Part shown: in pieces, positions 27,402 to 36,390 of the stretch | Numbering within the stretch: position 1 is the first letter of the stretch | Layout: each line of letters starts with the position of its first letter | NCBI GenBank assembly: GCA_041395625.1 | Contig: JAWLAE010000001.1 | Location: 930,001 to 994,000, forward strand | From: CADEED01 sp041395625 | GTDB taxonomy: Bacteria; Pseudomonadota; Gammaproteobacteria; Steroidobacterales; Steroidobacteraceae | Length of the DNA: 64,000 bases | Reading direction: 5' to 3' | The notes under the pieces: model-generated | The model's database searches: none | The model's input: only the letters and a program-made list of their open reading frames with translations | What the model was told of the DNA's origin: nothing | Translations under genes and position numbers: made by a program

Positions 27402-29045
27402 ATGAGAGCCTCGTCGCGGCGTCGTGGCAGGCCGCGCGCGGCAGGGCCGCGGGGTTTGCAGTCCCTGCCTTTCGAGAGTCCGGGGCGCGAGAGTGCGGCG
27501 CCGTCCGTTTTACGGGTGCGGCCGGCGCCGCCTCCGCCCAGTGGGCCCGGCGGTTCTGTGCAGGGAGTGCTGGCGTTCGAGCCGCGGGAGTTGTGGCTGG
27601 CATTGCATGTCCGGCAGTTGCCGCTGACCGCGGTGAGTCGTGAGCGAGAGAAGCAGCCGATTGTCGTCATCGATGGAGCGGATCGGCAACAGCGGGTTTT
27701 GCAGGTGGATGCGGCTGCGCGGGCGCTCGGTGTGCGGTCGGGGATGAGTCTGGCGGCAGCGTTGGCGGTCGATGCGCAGATTGACGCGCGGCCGCGCGAT
27801 GTCGGGCTCGAGCGCGCCTTGATCGAACGGCTGGCGGCGATGGGGCAGCGCTTCACCTCGCGGGTGTCGATCGAGCCGCCCGATGGTGTGCTGCTCGAGG
27901 TCAAGGGCAGCCTCAAGTTGTTTGGGGGCATCGAATCCTTGCGCGAGCAGGTGCAGTCGCACTATGCGGCGAGTGGGGTGCGGGTGTCGCTGGCGCTCGC
28001 GCCGACGACGAGCGGAGCGCTGGCGGCGGCACGCGCGGGCCGGCCGCTGGTGAGTACGGATCTGCAGGCGCTCCCCGGCCAGTTGGCGCCGTTGTCATTG
28101 CGGGCGCTGCGCTGGCCGCGCGATACGCTCAGTCGTCTCGCCGCCATGGGTGTGCTGACGATCGGCGAAGCACTGCGACTGCCGCGCACGGGGTTCGCAC
28201 GCCGTTTCGGGCCGGCGACGCTGGCGTCGCTCGACCGGCTGGTTGGGCGGCGCGAGGAGCCGCGCCGGGCCTATATCGAGCGCGAGCGCTTCTACGGGCG
28301 CTTCGAGCCGGCCTATGAGATTACTCAGCACGACCTGTTGCTCGCCGTGCTGCAGCCGCTGCTCGCGGATCTGGAGCGCTTTCTGCAAGGCCGGCAGCGT
28401 GGCATCACGCGCTTGCGTTGCCGGTTCACCCATCGCGAGGTGCCGCCCACGTGCTGCACTTTGTCACTGGCGGCTCCGGAGGCGCGCGCAGCACGGCTGG
28501 GCGAGTTGTTAGCAGAGAAACTGGCGCAACAGGTGTTGCCGCAAGCGGTGATCCTGTGCGAGCTGCGCACTGGGCCGTTGGTCAATCGCGAGCTCGTGAG
28601 CGGCTCCATCTGGTCGCCCGGTGAACATGGTCATACACCTGCAGGCGAGATGCCGGCGCTGATCGAGCAACTGCGCGCGCGGCTCGGGGTTGATGCGGTG
28701 TATGGCTTGTGCCTGGTGCCGGAGCATCGGCCGGAGTCGGCGTGGCGGGTGGCGGAGCCTGGCGCGACGCGCAGTGGCTGCCTATCTGTCTGGTCGCCTT
28801 TCAATCGGCCACTCTGGCTGCTGACTGAGCCGCAGCTTCTGCAAACTACTGCGACAGGCATGCCTCGCTATCACGGACCACTGCTTCTCTCTGATGGTCC
28901 GGAGCGCATCGAGACGGGCTGGTGGGATGGCGCTGATGTCATGCGGGATTACTACACGGCCGTCGATGCACGGCGTGCAAGATTGTGGATCTTTCGGGAA
29001 CGTTTGCCGCCCAATCACTGGTTTCTGCATGGAGTGTTTGGGTGA
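27402..29045 (+). CDS. imuB: Y-family polymerase-like translesion protein ImuB
   Basis: The 547-residue product resembles Y-family polymerases (ELWLALHVRQLPLTAV; DAAARALGVRSGMSLAAALAV; helix-hairpin-helix MGVLTIGEALRLPRTGFARRFG). ImuB lacks the catalytic acidic residues and acts as a clamp-binding hub for DnaE2 and ImuA. The C-terminus (MRDYYTAVDARRARLWIFRE) is typical. The ATG at 27402 gives a Pro/Arg-rich N-terminal extension of about 60 residues before the usual LWLALH start; GTG codons nearer to it are possible alternatives. Confidence 0.9.
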   Translation: MRASSRRRGRPRAAGPRGLQSLPFESPGRESAAPSVLRVRPAPPPPSGPGGSVQGVLAFEPRELWLALHVRQLPLTAVSREREKQPIVVIDGADRQQRVLQVDAAARALGVRSGMSLAAALAVDAQIDARPRDVGLERALIERLAAMGQRFTSRVSIEPPDGVLLEVKGSLKLFGGIESLREQVQSHYAASGVRVSLALAPTTSGALAAARAGRPLVSTDLQALPGQLAPLSLRALRWPRDTLSRLAAMGVLTIGEALRLPRTGFARRFGPATLASLDRLVGRREEPRRAYIERERFYGRFEPAYEITQHDLLLAVLQPLLADLERFLQGRQRGITRLRCRFTHREVPPTCCTLSLAAPEARAARLGELLAEKLAQQVLPQAVILCELRTGPLVNRELVSGSIWSPGEHGHTPAGEMPALIEQLRARLGVDAVYGLCLVPEHRPESAWRVAEPGATRSGCLSVWSPFNRPLWLLTEPQLLQTTATGMPRYHGPLLLSDGPERIETGWWDGADVMRDYYTAVDARRARLWIFRERLPPNHWFLHGVFG

Positions 29046-29068
29046 GTCGTGGGTTTGCTGATCGGCGC

Positions 29069-29260
29069 AGTCGTCATGGCCAGAACGATGCTGGGTCGAG
29101 CGCGCTTCGACAATGGCCGCGGACGGCCATTGTCGGCGAACCTTGCGCGGACGCGGTGCGCATCTTCCCCCTTACGAAGCGGTCAAACTGTTAGCAGAAC
29201 AGGAGCGCACCACGCCCGCGCTGCGGCGCTCTCCACAGCATCGTTCTGGTCATGACTACT
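29069..29260 (+). repeat. Structured intergenic element, copy B (between imuB and dnaE2)
   Basis: The outer arms 29069-29093 and 29236-29260 pair over 25 bp with two mismatches. The inner 12-bp stem is 29108-29119 with 29124-29135 (CGACAATGGCCG/CGGCCATTGTCG). The core is closely similar to copy A (GCGAACCTTGCGCGG; CAGGAGCGCACCACGCCC). The right arm contains the dnaE2 start codon (29252-29254), so the stem in mRNA would bury the initiation site. Confidence 0.8.
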
Positions 29261-32200
29261 GCACCAATCCCCGACCCCGAGTGTCACCCGATCACGCCAG
29301 TGCAGGCGGCCGAGTATGCAGAGTTGCACTGCGTGTCGAGTTTCACGTTCCTGCGCGGTGCGTCGCAGCCGGAGGAGCTGATCGCGCGAGCCAAGGAGTT
29401 GGGTTACGCAGCATTGGCCATCACGGATGAATGTTCGGTGGCAGGAGTTGTCAGGGCGCATACCAAGGCGAAGGAGCTGGGGTTCAAGCTGATCGTTGGC
29501 GCAGAGTTTCGGTTGGTTTGTGGGTTGCATCTGGTGGTGTTGGCGCTGAGTCGGGCCGGGTATGGTCGGCTGTGCCGGCTCATCACGCGCGGGCGCCGGG
29601 CGGCCGAGAAGGGGGAGTATCGACTTGAACGCCGCGATGTCACGGAGTTGCTGGGAGAGGCTGCCGATACGGCGTTGTTGTGGTTGCCGCCGCGACCGAC
29701 GGGCGGCAAGGAGGGGGCCTCTGTTTCGTCGCGTCTGCAGGACGAGGGTATGTGGGTGCGCGAGCAGTTTTCCGGGCGCGCCTGGATCGCGGTGGAACTG
29801 TTGCGGGATGGTACGGAACGCGGGTGGTTAGCAAGGCTCAGTGAGCTGGGTACGGCACTCGCCTTGCCGTTGGTGGCGACGGGCGATGTACACCTGCACG
29901 TGCGAGCGCGTCGCCGCCTGCAGGATGTGATGACCGCGGTGCGCTGCAACGTGCCGCTCACCGAGGCGGGCTGGGCACTCTATCCCAATGGCGAGCGTTA
30001 TCTGCGCGAGCCGGCGCGGTTGTCGAAGCTGTATCCGCCGCTGTTGTTAGCGGAGTCGCTCAGGATCGCTGCGCAGGCACACTTCTCGCTCGATGAGCTG
30101 CGCTATGAGTATCCGCGCGAGATTGTGCCCGAGGGCGAGACGCCGACGTCGTACCTGCGCAAGCTCACCGAGGCGGGCGCCCTGCGCCGCTGGCCAGCGG
30201 GCGCTGCACCGCATGTACGCAAGCTGATCGAGCATGAACTCAGCTTGATTGCTGATCTCGAGTACGAGCCGTATTTCCTGACGGTGCATGACATCGTGCG
30301 CTACGCGCGCAGTCAGCAGATTCTGTGCCAGGGGCGCGGTTCGGCGGCCAACTCCGTGGTGTGTTTCTGTCTCGGTGTCACCGAGGTGGACCCGGCGCGC
30401 ATGTCGATGCTGGTGGAGCGTTTCATCTCGCGCGAGCGCAACGAGCCGCCGGACATCGACATCGACTTCGAGCACGAGCGGCGCGAGGAGGTGATTCAGT
30501 ACGTCTATCGCAAGTATGGCCGCGAGCGGGCCGCGCTGGCCGCCACGGTCATCAGCTATCGGCCGCGCAGCGCGCTGCGCGATGTCGGCAAGGCGCTGGG
30601 CTTCGATCCGGTGCAGATTGAACGGCTGGCACGCGTCATGCATTGGTGGCATCAGGAGATCGATGTCGAGCGCGTGCGCGACGCCGGCTTCGATCCGGAC
30701 AACCCGCAGCTCGCCAATCTGCTGCTGCTGGCACGCGAGCTATTAGGATTTCCGCGGCATCTGTCGCAGCACGTCGGCGGGTTCGTGATTGCGCGCGACC
30801 GGCTCGAGGAACTGGTGCCGATCGAGAATGCCGCGATGCCCGAGCGCACGGTCATCCAGTGGGACAAGGACGATCTCGATGACCTGCGCCTGCTCAAGGT
30901 CGATCTGCTCGGGCTCGGCATGCTGTCGGCGATCCGGCGCGCGCTGGCATTGGTCAGTGATTTTCGTCGTCGGCCGTTCACGCTGGCCGATGTGCCAGCA
31001 GAAGACCCGCGCGTCTACGAGATGATCTCGCGCGCCGATACGGTCGGTGTGTTTCAGATCGAGTCGCGTGCGCAGATGTCGATGCTGCCGCGCCTCAAGC
31101 CCGCTAACTACTATGATCTCGTCATCGAGGTGGCGATCATCCGTCCAGGGCCCATCCAGGGCGGCATGGTGCATCCGTATCTCCGGCGGCGCGAGGGCAA
31201 GGAGGCGGTGACGTATCCAAGCCCCGAGGTGGCCTCGGTGCTCGCGCGCACGCTCGGCGTACCCATTTTCCAGGAACAGGTGATGCAGCTCGCCGTCGTC
31301 GCGGCAGGTTTCACGCCAGGTGAGGCGGACCGGCTGCGCCGCGCGATGGCCGCCTGGAAGCGACGCGGCGGGCTCGGGCCCTTCGAGCAGCGGCTCAAAC
31401 AGGGCATGCGCGAGCGCGGCTATACCGAGGAGTTCGCGGTGCAGATCTTCAGCCAGATCCTGGGCTTCGGCGAGTATGGCTTTCCGGAATCCCACTCGGC
31501 GAGTTTTGCCTTGTTAGTCTATGTGTCGTCGTGGCTCAAGTGCCACGAGCCTGCGGCGTTCGTCGCAGCGCTGATCAACAGCCAGCCGATGGGCTTCTAC
31601 GCACCCGCGCAGCTGGTGCGCGATGCCCGCAATCATGGCGTCGAGGTGCGCCCGGCGAGTGTCTGCGCGAGCGACTATGACTGCAGCCTCGAGCCGCGTG
31701 CCGACGACGAGCCCGCGCTGCGACTGGGGCTTTGTCTGGTGAAATCGCTGTCGCGAGCCGCGGCGGAGCGGATCGTGGCCGCGCGCCGTGCCGGCGGGGT
31801 GTATCGCAGTGTGCAGGAACTGACGGCGCGTGCCGCGCTGGATCGCGGCGATCTCGAGGCGCTGGCCGATGCGGGCGTGCTGCGCGAGCTCACCGGCAAT
31901 CGGCATCTGGCTTTTTGGGAGGTCGCCGGTAGCGAACGCGAACTACCCCTCGCGCCGCGCGCCGCGCGCGACGAAGGCACGCCGCTGATCGCGCCGCCGA
32001 CCGAAGGACAGAACATCGTGGCCGACTATCGAGCGCTCGGCCTCACGCTCGGCCGGCATCCGGTCGCCTTGCTGCGCGAGAAGTTGGGTGTCGATCACAT
32101 GCTGCCGGTCGCCGAGTTGCAGCAGGTAAAGCACGGCGCGTCCGTGCGCATCGCCGGGATCGTGATCACGCGACAACGGCCAGGGAGCGCGAGCGGCGTG

Positions 32201-32419
32201 ACCTTCGTGACGCTGGAAGACGAGACCGGGCACGCCAACCTCATCGTCTGGGAGCGCGTCGGTGAGACCTACCGGCGCGAGCTGCACGAAGCGCGGCTGC
32301 TCGAAGCGCGCGGTGAGCTGCAGCGGGAGGGCTTGGTGACGCACGTGATCGTGCAGCGCTTGATCGACCGCTCAGCCTTGTTAGGCGATTTGGTGGTACG
32401 TTCGCGGGATTTTCACTAG
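29252..32419 (+). CDS. dnaE2: Error-prone DNA polymerase DnaE2
   Basis: The 1055-residue product is a C-family polymerase alpha subunit of the DnaE2/ImuC type. It has an N-terminal PHP domain (ELHCVSSFTFLRGASQPEELIARAKELGY), a palm domain with GRGSAANSVVCFCLGVT and the catalytic acidic motif PPDIDIDFEHERREE, and FQIESRAQMSMLPRLKP, tandem HhH and a C-terminal OB fold (VRIAGIVITRQRPGSASGVTFVTLEDE). It lacks the C-terminal clamp and tau-binding part of DnaE1. It performs damage-induced translesion synthesis with ImuA and ImuB. Its last 39 bp overlap the 3' end of the convergent integrase gene. Confidence 0.95.
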   Translation: MTTAPIPDPECHPITPVQAAEYAELHCVSSFTFLRGASQPEELIARAKELGYAALAITDECSVAGVVRAHTKAKELGFKLIVGAEFRLVCGLHLVVLALSRAGYGRLCRLITRGRRAAEKGEYRLERRDVTELLGEAADTALLWLPPRPTGGKEGASVSSRLQDEGMWVREQFSGRAWIAVELLRDGTERGWLARLSELGTALALPLVATGDVHLHVRARRRLQDVMTAVRCNVPLTEAGWALYPNGERYLREPARLSKLYPPLLLAESLRIAAQAHFSLDELRYEYPREIVPEGETPTSYLRKLTEAGALRRWPAGAAPHVRKLIEHELSLIADLEYEPYFLTVHDIVRYARSQQILCQGRGSAANSVVCFCLGVTEVDPARMSMLVERFISRERNEPPDIDIDFEHERREEVIQYVYRKYGRERAALAATVISYRPRSALRDVGKALGFDPVQIERLARVMHWWHQEIDVERVRDAGFDPDNPQLANLLLLARELLGFPRHLSQHVGGFVIARDRLEELVPIENAAMPERTVIQWDKDDLDDLRLLKVDLLGLGMLSAIRRALALVSDFRRRPFTLADVPAEDPRVYEMISRADTVGVFQIESRAQMSMLPRLKPANYYDLVIEVAIIRPGPIQGGMVHPYLRRREGKEAVTYPSPEVASVLARTLGVPIFQEQVMQLAVVAAGFTPGEADRLRRAMAAWKRRGGLGPFEQRLKQGMRERGYTEEFAVQIFSQILGFGEYGFPESHSASFALLVYVSSWLKCHEPAAFVAALINSQPMGFYAPAQLVRDARNHGVEVRPASVCASDYDCSLEPRADDEPALRLGLCLVKSLSRAAAERIVAARRAGGVYRSVQELTARAALDRGDLEALADAGVLRELTGNRHLAFWEVAGSERELPLAPRAARDEGTPLIAPPTEGQNIVADYRALGLTLGRHPVALLREKLGVDHMLPVAELQQVKHGASVRIAGIVITRQRPGSASGVTFVTLEDETGHANLIVWERVGETYRRELHEARLLEARGELQREGLVTHVIVQRLIDRSALLGDLVVRSRDFH

Positions 32420-33439
32420 CTCTTTGCCAAGCGTGCTCGGTAGTGATTCCAGCGGACTGCGAAGCCCCGCCGCGGATGTGTTCAGAATGTGCGTGTAGAT
32501 CATCGTCGTGCTCACATTGCTGTGGCCCAGTAACTCCTGTACGCGCCGAATGTCCACGCCAGAGTCCAGCATGTGCGTGGCGAACGAGTGACGCAAGGTA
32601 TGCGCAGTAACCTTCTTGGTGATCCCGGCCAGTTTGCTGGCCTCAGCGAGTGCACGACCGACCGTCTGCTCGTATTGGTGGTGACGGCGCCGCAATCTTG
32701 TGCGCGGATCGATCGAGAGCGTTGGCGAGGGAAACACCCAGTGCCAGGCGAGCGATTCCGCTGCCCGGCCAAATTTGCGCGCCAGCGCATGTGGCAATTC
32801 CACGCCCGCAACGCGAGCCGCGCGATCTTCAGCCCAAAGCGCGCGCGATCGTTCGATCTGCTCCCGCAGCGGCACGTGCAACGATGTGGGCAGCATCACG
32901 ACCCGGTCCTTGCCACCTTTCGCCTCGCGAATGATCAGGACGTGGCGCGAGAAATCGACATCCTTCACACGCAGGCGCAGGGCCTCATTGAGACGCAGCC
33001 CCGAACCATAAAGCAATGAACCGATCAAGCAGAAACCCGGTCTCAAACTGACGAGCAGACTTGCAACCTCGTCGCGCGACAGCACCACCGGAATACGTCG
33101 ATGCGACTTCGGGCGACCAATCTGCTGCATCCACGGCAGATCGATGTCGAGCACTTCACGGTAGAGAAAGAGTAGCGCGGCGAGCGCCTGCTTGTGGGTG
33201 GACGGCGAGGCGTTGCCAACCGTGGCGAGATGAGTCAGAAAACGCTCGACCTCGGTCGCTCCCAAGTCTCGCGGATGCCGAAGGCCGTGAAACCGAATGT
33301 AGCGCCGCGCCCAGTGCACGTAAGCCTGCTCGGTGCTCAGACTGTAGTGGCAATAGCGAATTCGCTCGCGAATCTGGTCCAGCAGGCGGGATGAGCGGAG
33401 TGCGGGCTTGCAGATGGAATTGCGCGTTCGGTTATACAT
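32381..33439 (-). CDS. intI: Integron integrase (tyrosine recombinase)
   Basis: The 352-residue product is a site-specific tyrosine recombinase of the integron type. The N-terminal SAM-like domain (YSLSTEQAYVHWARRYIRFHG) is followed by the catalytic Arg in GSGLRLNEALRLRVKD, the HTLRHSFATHML box, His in LGHSNVSTTMIYTH, and the nucleophile Tyr in MIYTHIL. The IntI-specific extra region between patches II and III is present (ALARKFGRAAESLAWHWVFPSPTLSIDPRTRLRRRHH). The ATG at 33439 is chosen; an upstream start at 33520 would read through the LexA box. It is convergent with dnaE2. Confidence 0.95.
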   Translation of the reverse strand: MYNRTRNSICKPALRSSRLLDQIRERIRYCHYSLSTEQAYVHWARRYIRFHGLRHPRDLGATEVERFLTHLATVGNASPSTHKQALAALLFLYREVLDIDLPWMQQIGRPKSHRRIPVVLSRDEVASLLVSLRPGFCLIGSLLYGSGLRLNEALRLRVKDVDFSRHVLIIREAKGGKDRVVMLPTSLHVPLREQIERSRALWAEDRAARVAGVELPHALARKFGRAAESLAWHWVFPSPTLSIDPRTRLRRRHHQYEQTVGRALAEASKLAGITKKVTAHTLRHSFATHMLDSGVDIRRVQELLGHSNVSTTMIYTHILNTSAAGLRSPLESLPSTLGKELVKIPRTYHQIA

Positions 33440-33453
33440 GTGAATATATACAG
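33438..33453 (-). promoter_or_regulatory. LexA box at the intI start
   Basis: On the plus strand the site reads ATGT-GAATATAT-ACAG, one mismatch from CTGT-N8-ACAG. It abuts the chosen ATG of intI. SOS control of integron integrases by LexA is established, and this site fits it. Confidence 0.75.
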
Positions 33454-33567
33454 TATACCGCAAGAATTCCCCACGTTTCCAGACGGTTAGGCAGCGATCT
33501 CTCGTTGAGTTATTGGGCAAAGTGCTAAGTTATGCGGCATGAACCGCACTTCTAAAACAAGTTAGGT
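33454..33567 (+). other. attI / cassette-promoter region
   Basis: This stretch lies between the integrase start and the first cassette. The recombination core GTTAGGT at 33561-33567 marks the attI/cassette junction. A second core, GTTAGGC, is at 33486-33492. A weak -35/-10 pair (TTGAGT at 33505 with TTATGC at 33530, a 19-bp spacer) could form a Pc-like promoter. The precise attI limits are inferred. Confidence 0.6.
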
Positions 33568-33574
33568 GGCATTC

Positions 33575-34000
33575 ATGCACACGATTCATCGAGCAGTAGT
33601 GATTGTGGCGCTGTCCAGCGGGTCTGCCGTCGCCGCGGCGGCCTGTCCGACCCTACCGCCACTGTTTTCGACTCCCCACGTCAATGAAAATCAACTGAGT
33701 GCTCTGGTAGTCGAGGTCAAGGACAGGCCGGGCTTTAGTTGCAAGTCGTTCGGGCCAAACCAGATTCTTTGCGGGTCCGACGGCAACCACGAACTCTGGT
33801 GGTTGACAGAATCGGGTCACCCTGCGCACCCGGCCCTCTCACGAGGTCAAATGGTAACCAACCCGGAGACGCGGGAAACGTGTCTTTTGAGGGACGGGTA
33901 TTTCGCGGGTCCAGAGGAGCCCTTCAAAAGATGGTTCCACGAATTGAAGCAATACGATGAGCAGACCATCCGGACCTTTCGAAGACGCAATGCCACCTAA
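33575..34000 (+). CDS. Secreted hypothetical protein (cassette 1)
   Basis: The 141-residue product has a clear signal peptide (RAVVIVALSSGSAVAAAACP, cleavage near residue 22). The mature part has three or four further cysteines and no motif I recognise (NHELWWLTESGHP). It is the first cassette after attI and the one best placed for expression. Its stop codon lies inside the R'' end of its attC. A GTG 9 bp upstream is possible but the ATG starts the signal peptide. Confidence 0.7.
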   Translation: MHTIHRAVVIVALSSGSAVAAAACPTLPPLFSTPHVNENQLSALVVEVKDRPGFSCKSFGPNQILCGSDGNHELWWLTESGHPAHPALSRGQMVTNPETRETCLLRDGYFAGPEEPFKRWFHELKQYDEQTIRTFRRRNAT

Positions 34001-34120
34001 CTACGCGTTCGAGCGGCCCCCGATGCCTTGTAGTGTGTGCGACGCTGGCGCCTGGGCATATTGTGCGTCTGCGGCGCGCGTCAAGTGTCGGCGCGCGGCC
34101 GCTCAACGCGAGCGTTAGAT
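33995..34120 (+). repeat. attC site 1
   Basis: R'' ACCTAAC (33995-34001) and R' GTTAGAT (34114-34120) bound 126 bp, with internal arms GAGCGG and CCGCTC. It closes cassette 1. Confidence 0.88.
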
Positions 34121-34427
34121 GGCATTCGTAATGCCTTGGCGCCTAATTGCTCGACTTGCCGTCGCTGGCGTATTGCTGCCGCCAATTACCTATCTCGGGT
34201 TGCTGGCTGGCCAGGCTACCGGGTCCGCCGCTATTGAAAACGTTGCCTTTGGGCTGTTCGCCGTTTCCTATCCTTTCTGGCTCGTGCTTTGGGGTGTCAT
34301 GGCGAATCCGGACAGCACGCCATTGTTTGCTGGCCTTATTGCCTGTTCGTTGGCCTTTAATGCCACGCTATACGCGATCGTTGGATACTTGGTCTGGTGG
34401 GCTCGACGCCGCTTGACTAACGAGTAA
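34119..34427 (+). CDS. Small membrane protein (cassette 2)
   Basis: The 102-residue product has about three transmembrane helices (residues 10-33, 42-62, 68-92) and a basic C-terminal tail (WWARRRLTNE). The ATG overlaps the attC1 R' box. No family was recognised. Confidence 0.65.
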   Translation: MAFVMPWRLIARLAVAGVLLPPITYLGLLAGQATGSAAIENVAFGLFAVSYPFWLVLWGVMANPDSTPLFAGLIACSLAFNATLYAIVGYLVWWARRRLTNE

Positions 34428-34457
34428 CTTGAACTCGCTAAACGCTAGTGGAATGTC

Positions 34458-34583
34458 ATCTAACTATGCGTTGGAGCGGTCCGTGAACGCTTGCGGGTGG
34501 CGCGCCGCAGGCGCGCCGGAAGAGTTTGCGCCTGCGGCGCGCTGCAATCGCCGTGCGCGGCCCGCTCAACGCGGACGTTAGGC
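34458..34583 (+). repeat. attC site 2
   Basis: R'' ATCTAAC (34458-34464) and R' GTTAGGC (34577-34583) bound 126 bp. The arms GGAGCGG and CCGCTC-like ends and the variable centre GCGCCGCAGGCGC are visible. It closes cassette 2. Confidence 0.9.
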
Positions 34584-34598
34584 GGCTCTGGAACGCTT

Positions 34599-35285
34599 GT
34601 GCCAAACGTCACTGTTGAACTCAACTTCTACTACCTGCACTACTATGACGCGCGTACCTTTGCAAAATGGGCAAAGGGGAGAGCTGAGGAAGCGGTCACA
34701 CCCAGCATATACGCGAGGCACGCGATCTTATCCGTCGTGTTTGCAAGCGAAGCACTGATTAATCGCGTGCTAGTCGAGTTTGCAATTGGAAAGGACGTCC
34801 CTTCGAATCTTGAAAAGAACTCTATTCTCGAGAAATGGCTACTAGCTCCGATCGTTTGCGCTGAAGGAACAGACGCAGTGCCATTTGAGCGAGGCGCCGA
34901 GCCAGTGCAGAGCTTCAAAGAGCTAATTCAGATTCGCAACTGGATGGCCCATCCGAAAGTCGACAATTATCTTCCTGCGAACCTTGATCCGAATTCCTCG
35001 ATCGCCGGAGAGCAACCTGGCGAGGAATATCCGTGGCTGGAAATGCTCAAAGGTGAAGCCTGGACCCAGACCAAGGTGCCGAAGAATCCGTTTGAAATGA
35101 CACACGAGCACGCCGAAACCGCCATTGGCATCCTTGACCGAATGGTCAGTGAACTTGATGAAAAGCTCGGCGGAAAACTCGACAGCGCTTGGCTCGAAAG
35201 AATCACCGTTAAGGACGAAGCCGGCATCCACAATTACAGGGCGCCGGTGTACACAATCTGGGGAGGTTACAGTGGAGCCGCCTAA
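34599..35285 (+). CDS. Hypothetical protein (cassette 3)
   Basis: The 228-residue soluble product starts at a GTG 16 bp after the attC2 core; the longer frame upstream runs through attC sequence. The segment ELIQIRNWMAHPKVDN with the helices before it resembles HEPN-like or RiboL-PSP-like proteins with an Rx4-6H motif (RNWMAH). That is a tentative reading, and an RNase role is not shown. The stop codon overlaps the attC3 R'' box. Confidence 0.65.
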   Translation: MPNVTVELNFYYLHYYDARTFAKWAKGRAEEAVTPSIYARHAILSVVFASEALINRVLVEFAIGKDVPSNLEKNSILEKWLLAPIVCAEGTDAVPFERGAEPVQSFKELIQIRNWMAHPKVDNYLPANLDPNSSIAGEQPGEEYPWLEMLKGEAWTQTKVPKNPFEMTHEHAETAIGILDRMVSELDEKLGGKLDSAWLERITVKDEAGIHNYRAPVYTIWGGYSGAA

Positions 35286-35367
35286 CAAATCGCTCGAGCG
35301 GACGCGTGAACGATAAAGTGCCAAGCTCAGACGCCGGCGTGCGCGCCGCTCAGCTCAACCGTTAGCG
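35280..35367 (+). repeat. attC site 3
   Basis: R'' GCCTAAC (35280-35286) and R' GTTAGCG (35361-35367) bound 88 bp. The centre AACGATAAAGTGCC is shared with other sites in this array. The last R' base departs from GTTRRRY. Confidence 0.85.
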
Positions 35368-35370
35368 CGC

Positions 35371-35928
35371 ATGCATCCGACGCCGCGGTTGGTCCTGGAC
35401 ACGAACTGCTTGATCGACCTCGACGAGAACCGAGCCGACGCGCCGCACAGTCGCTCACTGATCGCGGCGGCACGGACTGACCGCATCGAACTGGCGATTG
35501 CCGCAGTGAGCGCCTCCGAAAACCAGCCCGGCGGAGCGATCATCCACAATTTCCAGGAGTTTCAAGAGCGCCTAGATCGTCTACTTGTGGGCCACTTGCC
35601 GCAGCTTCTACCGCTTGCGACATGGGACGTTGGGTTCTGGGATCACATGCTTTGGGCATCAGACGAGATGGAAGCACTTGCAACCAACCTGAGGGCGGTG
35701 CTGTTTCCAGGCGAAGTTGGCCCCGTCATAGCTGCCGATGGCCGCATCTCTCCCAGGTGGCGCAATCGTAACTGTGACGTAATGGTTGCATGGTGCTGCA
35801 TACACCACGATTGGAAGCAGCTCGTGACATCCGATGTGAACTTTCACGCGCATCGAACCGAACTTGCCCACCTGGGATTGTCGGCGGTCCTGCACCCATG
35901 CGATGCAGCGCAGCTACATGCGCGCTAA
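35371..35928 (+). CDS. PIN-like domain protein (cassette 4)
   Basis: The 185-residue product starts MHPTPRLVLDTNCLIDLDENR, the first acidic strand of a PIN-type nuclease (Asp in VLDTNCLIDL). Later segments NCDVMVAWCCIHHDW and LVTSDVNFH supply acidic residues in the positions expected for PIN folds. PIN proteins are commonly VapC toxins, but no antitoxin frame is present in this cassette and the protein is longer than VapC. RNase activity is inferred. Confidence 0.65.
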   Translation: MHPTPRLVLDTNCLIDLDENRADAPHSRSLIAAARTDRIELAIAAVSASENQPGGAIIHNFQEFQERLDRLLVGHLPQLLPLATWDVGFWDHMLWASDEMEALATNLRAVLFPGEVGPVIAADGRISPRWRNRNCDVMVAWCCIHHDWKQLVTSDVNFHAHRTELAHLGLSAVLHPCDAAQLHAR

Positions 35929-36051
35929 CATCACGCTGGAGCGATCGCGCGGTGGGTAGCTTATGAAGTGTTTTGTCGAGCAATCTGTCGAGATCAACTG
36001 CCTTCGCCGAGCGTCATGCCTGCCGCGCGTCGCTCAGCTCAACCGTTATAC
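35923..36051 (+). repeat. attC site 4
   Basis: R'' CGCTAAC (35923-35929) and R' GTTATAC (36045-36051) bound 129 bp. The arms CTGGAGCGATCGCG and CGCTCAGCTC are visible. It closes cassette 4. Confidence 0.8.
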
Positions 36052-36390
36052 ATTCTAGGGTTGCGGAGCCTTGTCAGATCGGTGTCCCGATCGAGCTTGT
36101 CGTGTCATTCCCGTCATGTGTTCAAGACCCTCCGTTTTCGCGGCGCGCGTCATCGGCGAGTGACTTCACGTCTTCGGCTGTCGTTGCGATGTCCGCCAGC
36201 CCGAGCCGGAGCGCGAGTGGGGCAGGTTCCGGGCTTCGATTGGCTCGAGATGCGACCGCGCCGCTGGCCAATCGGCCCGCCGCATCAGTCACCGGTGTCG
36301 GTTATGCTCTCTTCGTTGAACGTCGCTTGGCGCCGGCGTAATGTACAGCGTCATCAGTTCAGGCGGCTTCGGAGTCGTCATGTGGCGAAT
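36052..36390 (+). other. Cassette 5 body without a convincing gene
   Basis: These 339 bases lie between attC4 and attC5. The longest plus-strand frame ends at 36341 and has only internal GTG/ATG starts with low-complexity Ser/Ala-rich sequence. Minus-strand frames are short. A non-coding or decayed cassette is likely. Confidence 0.5.
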
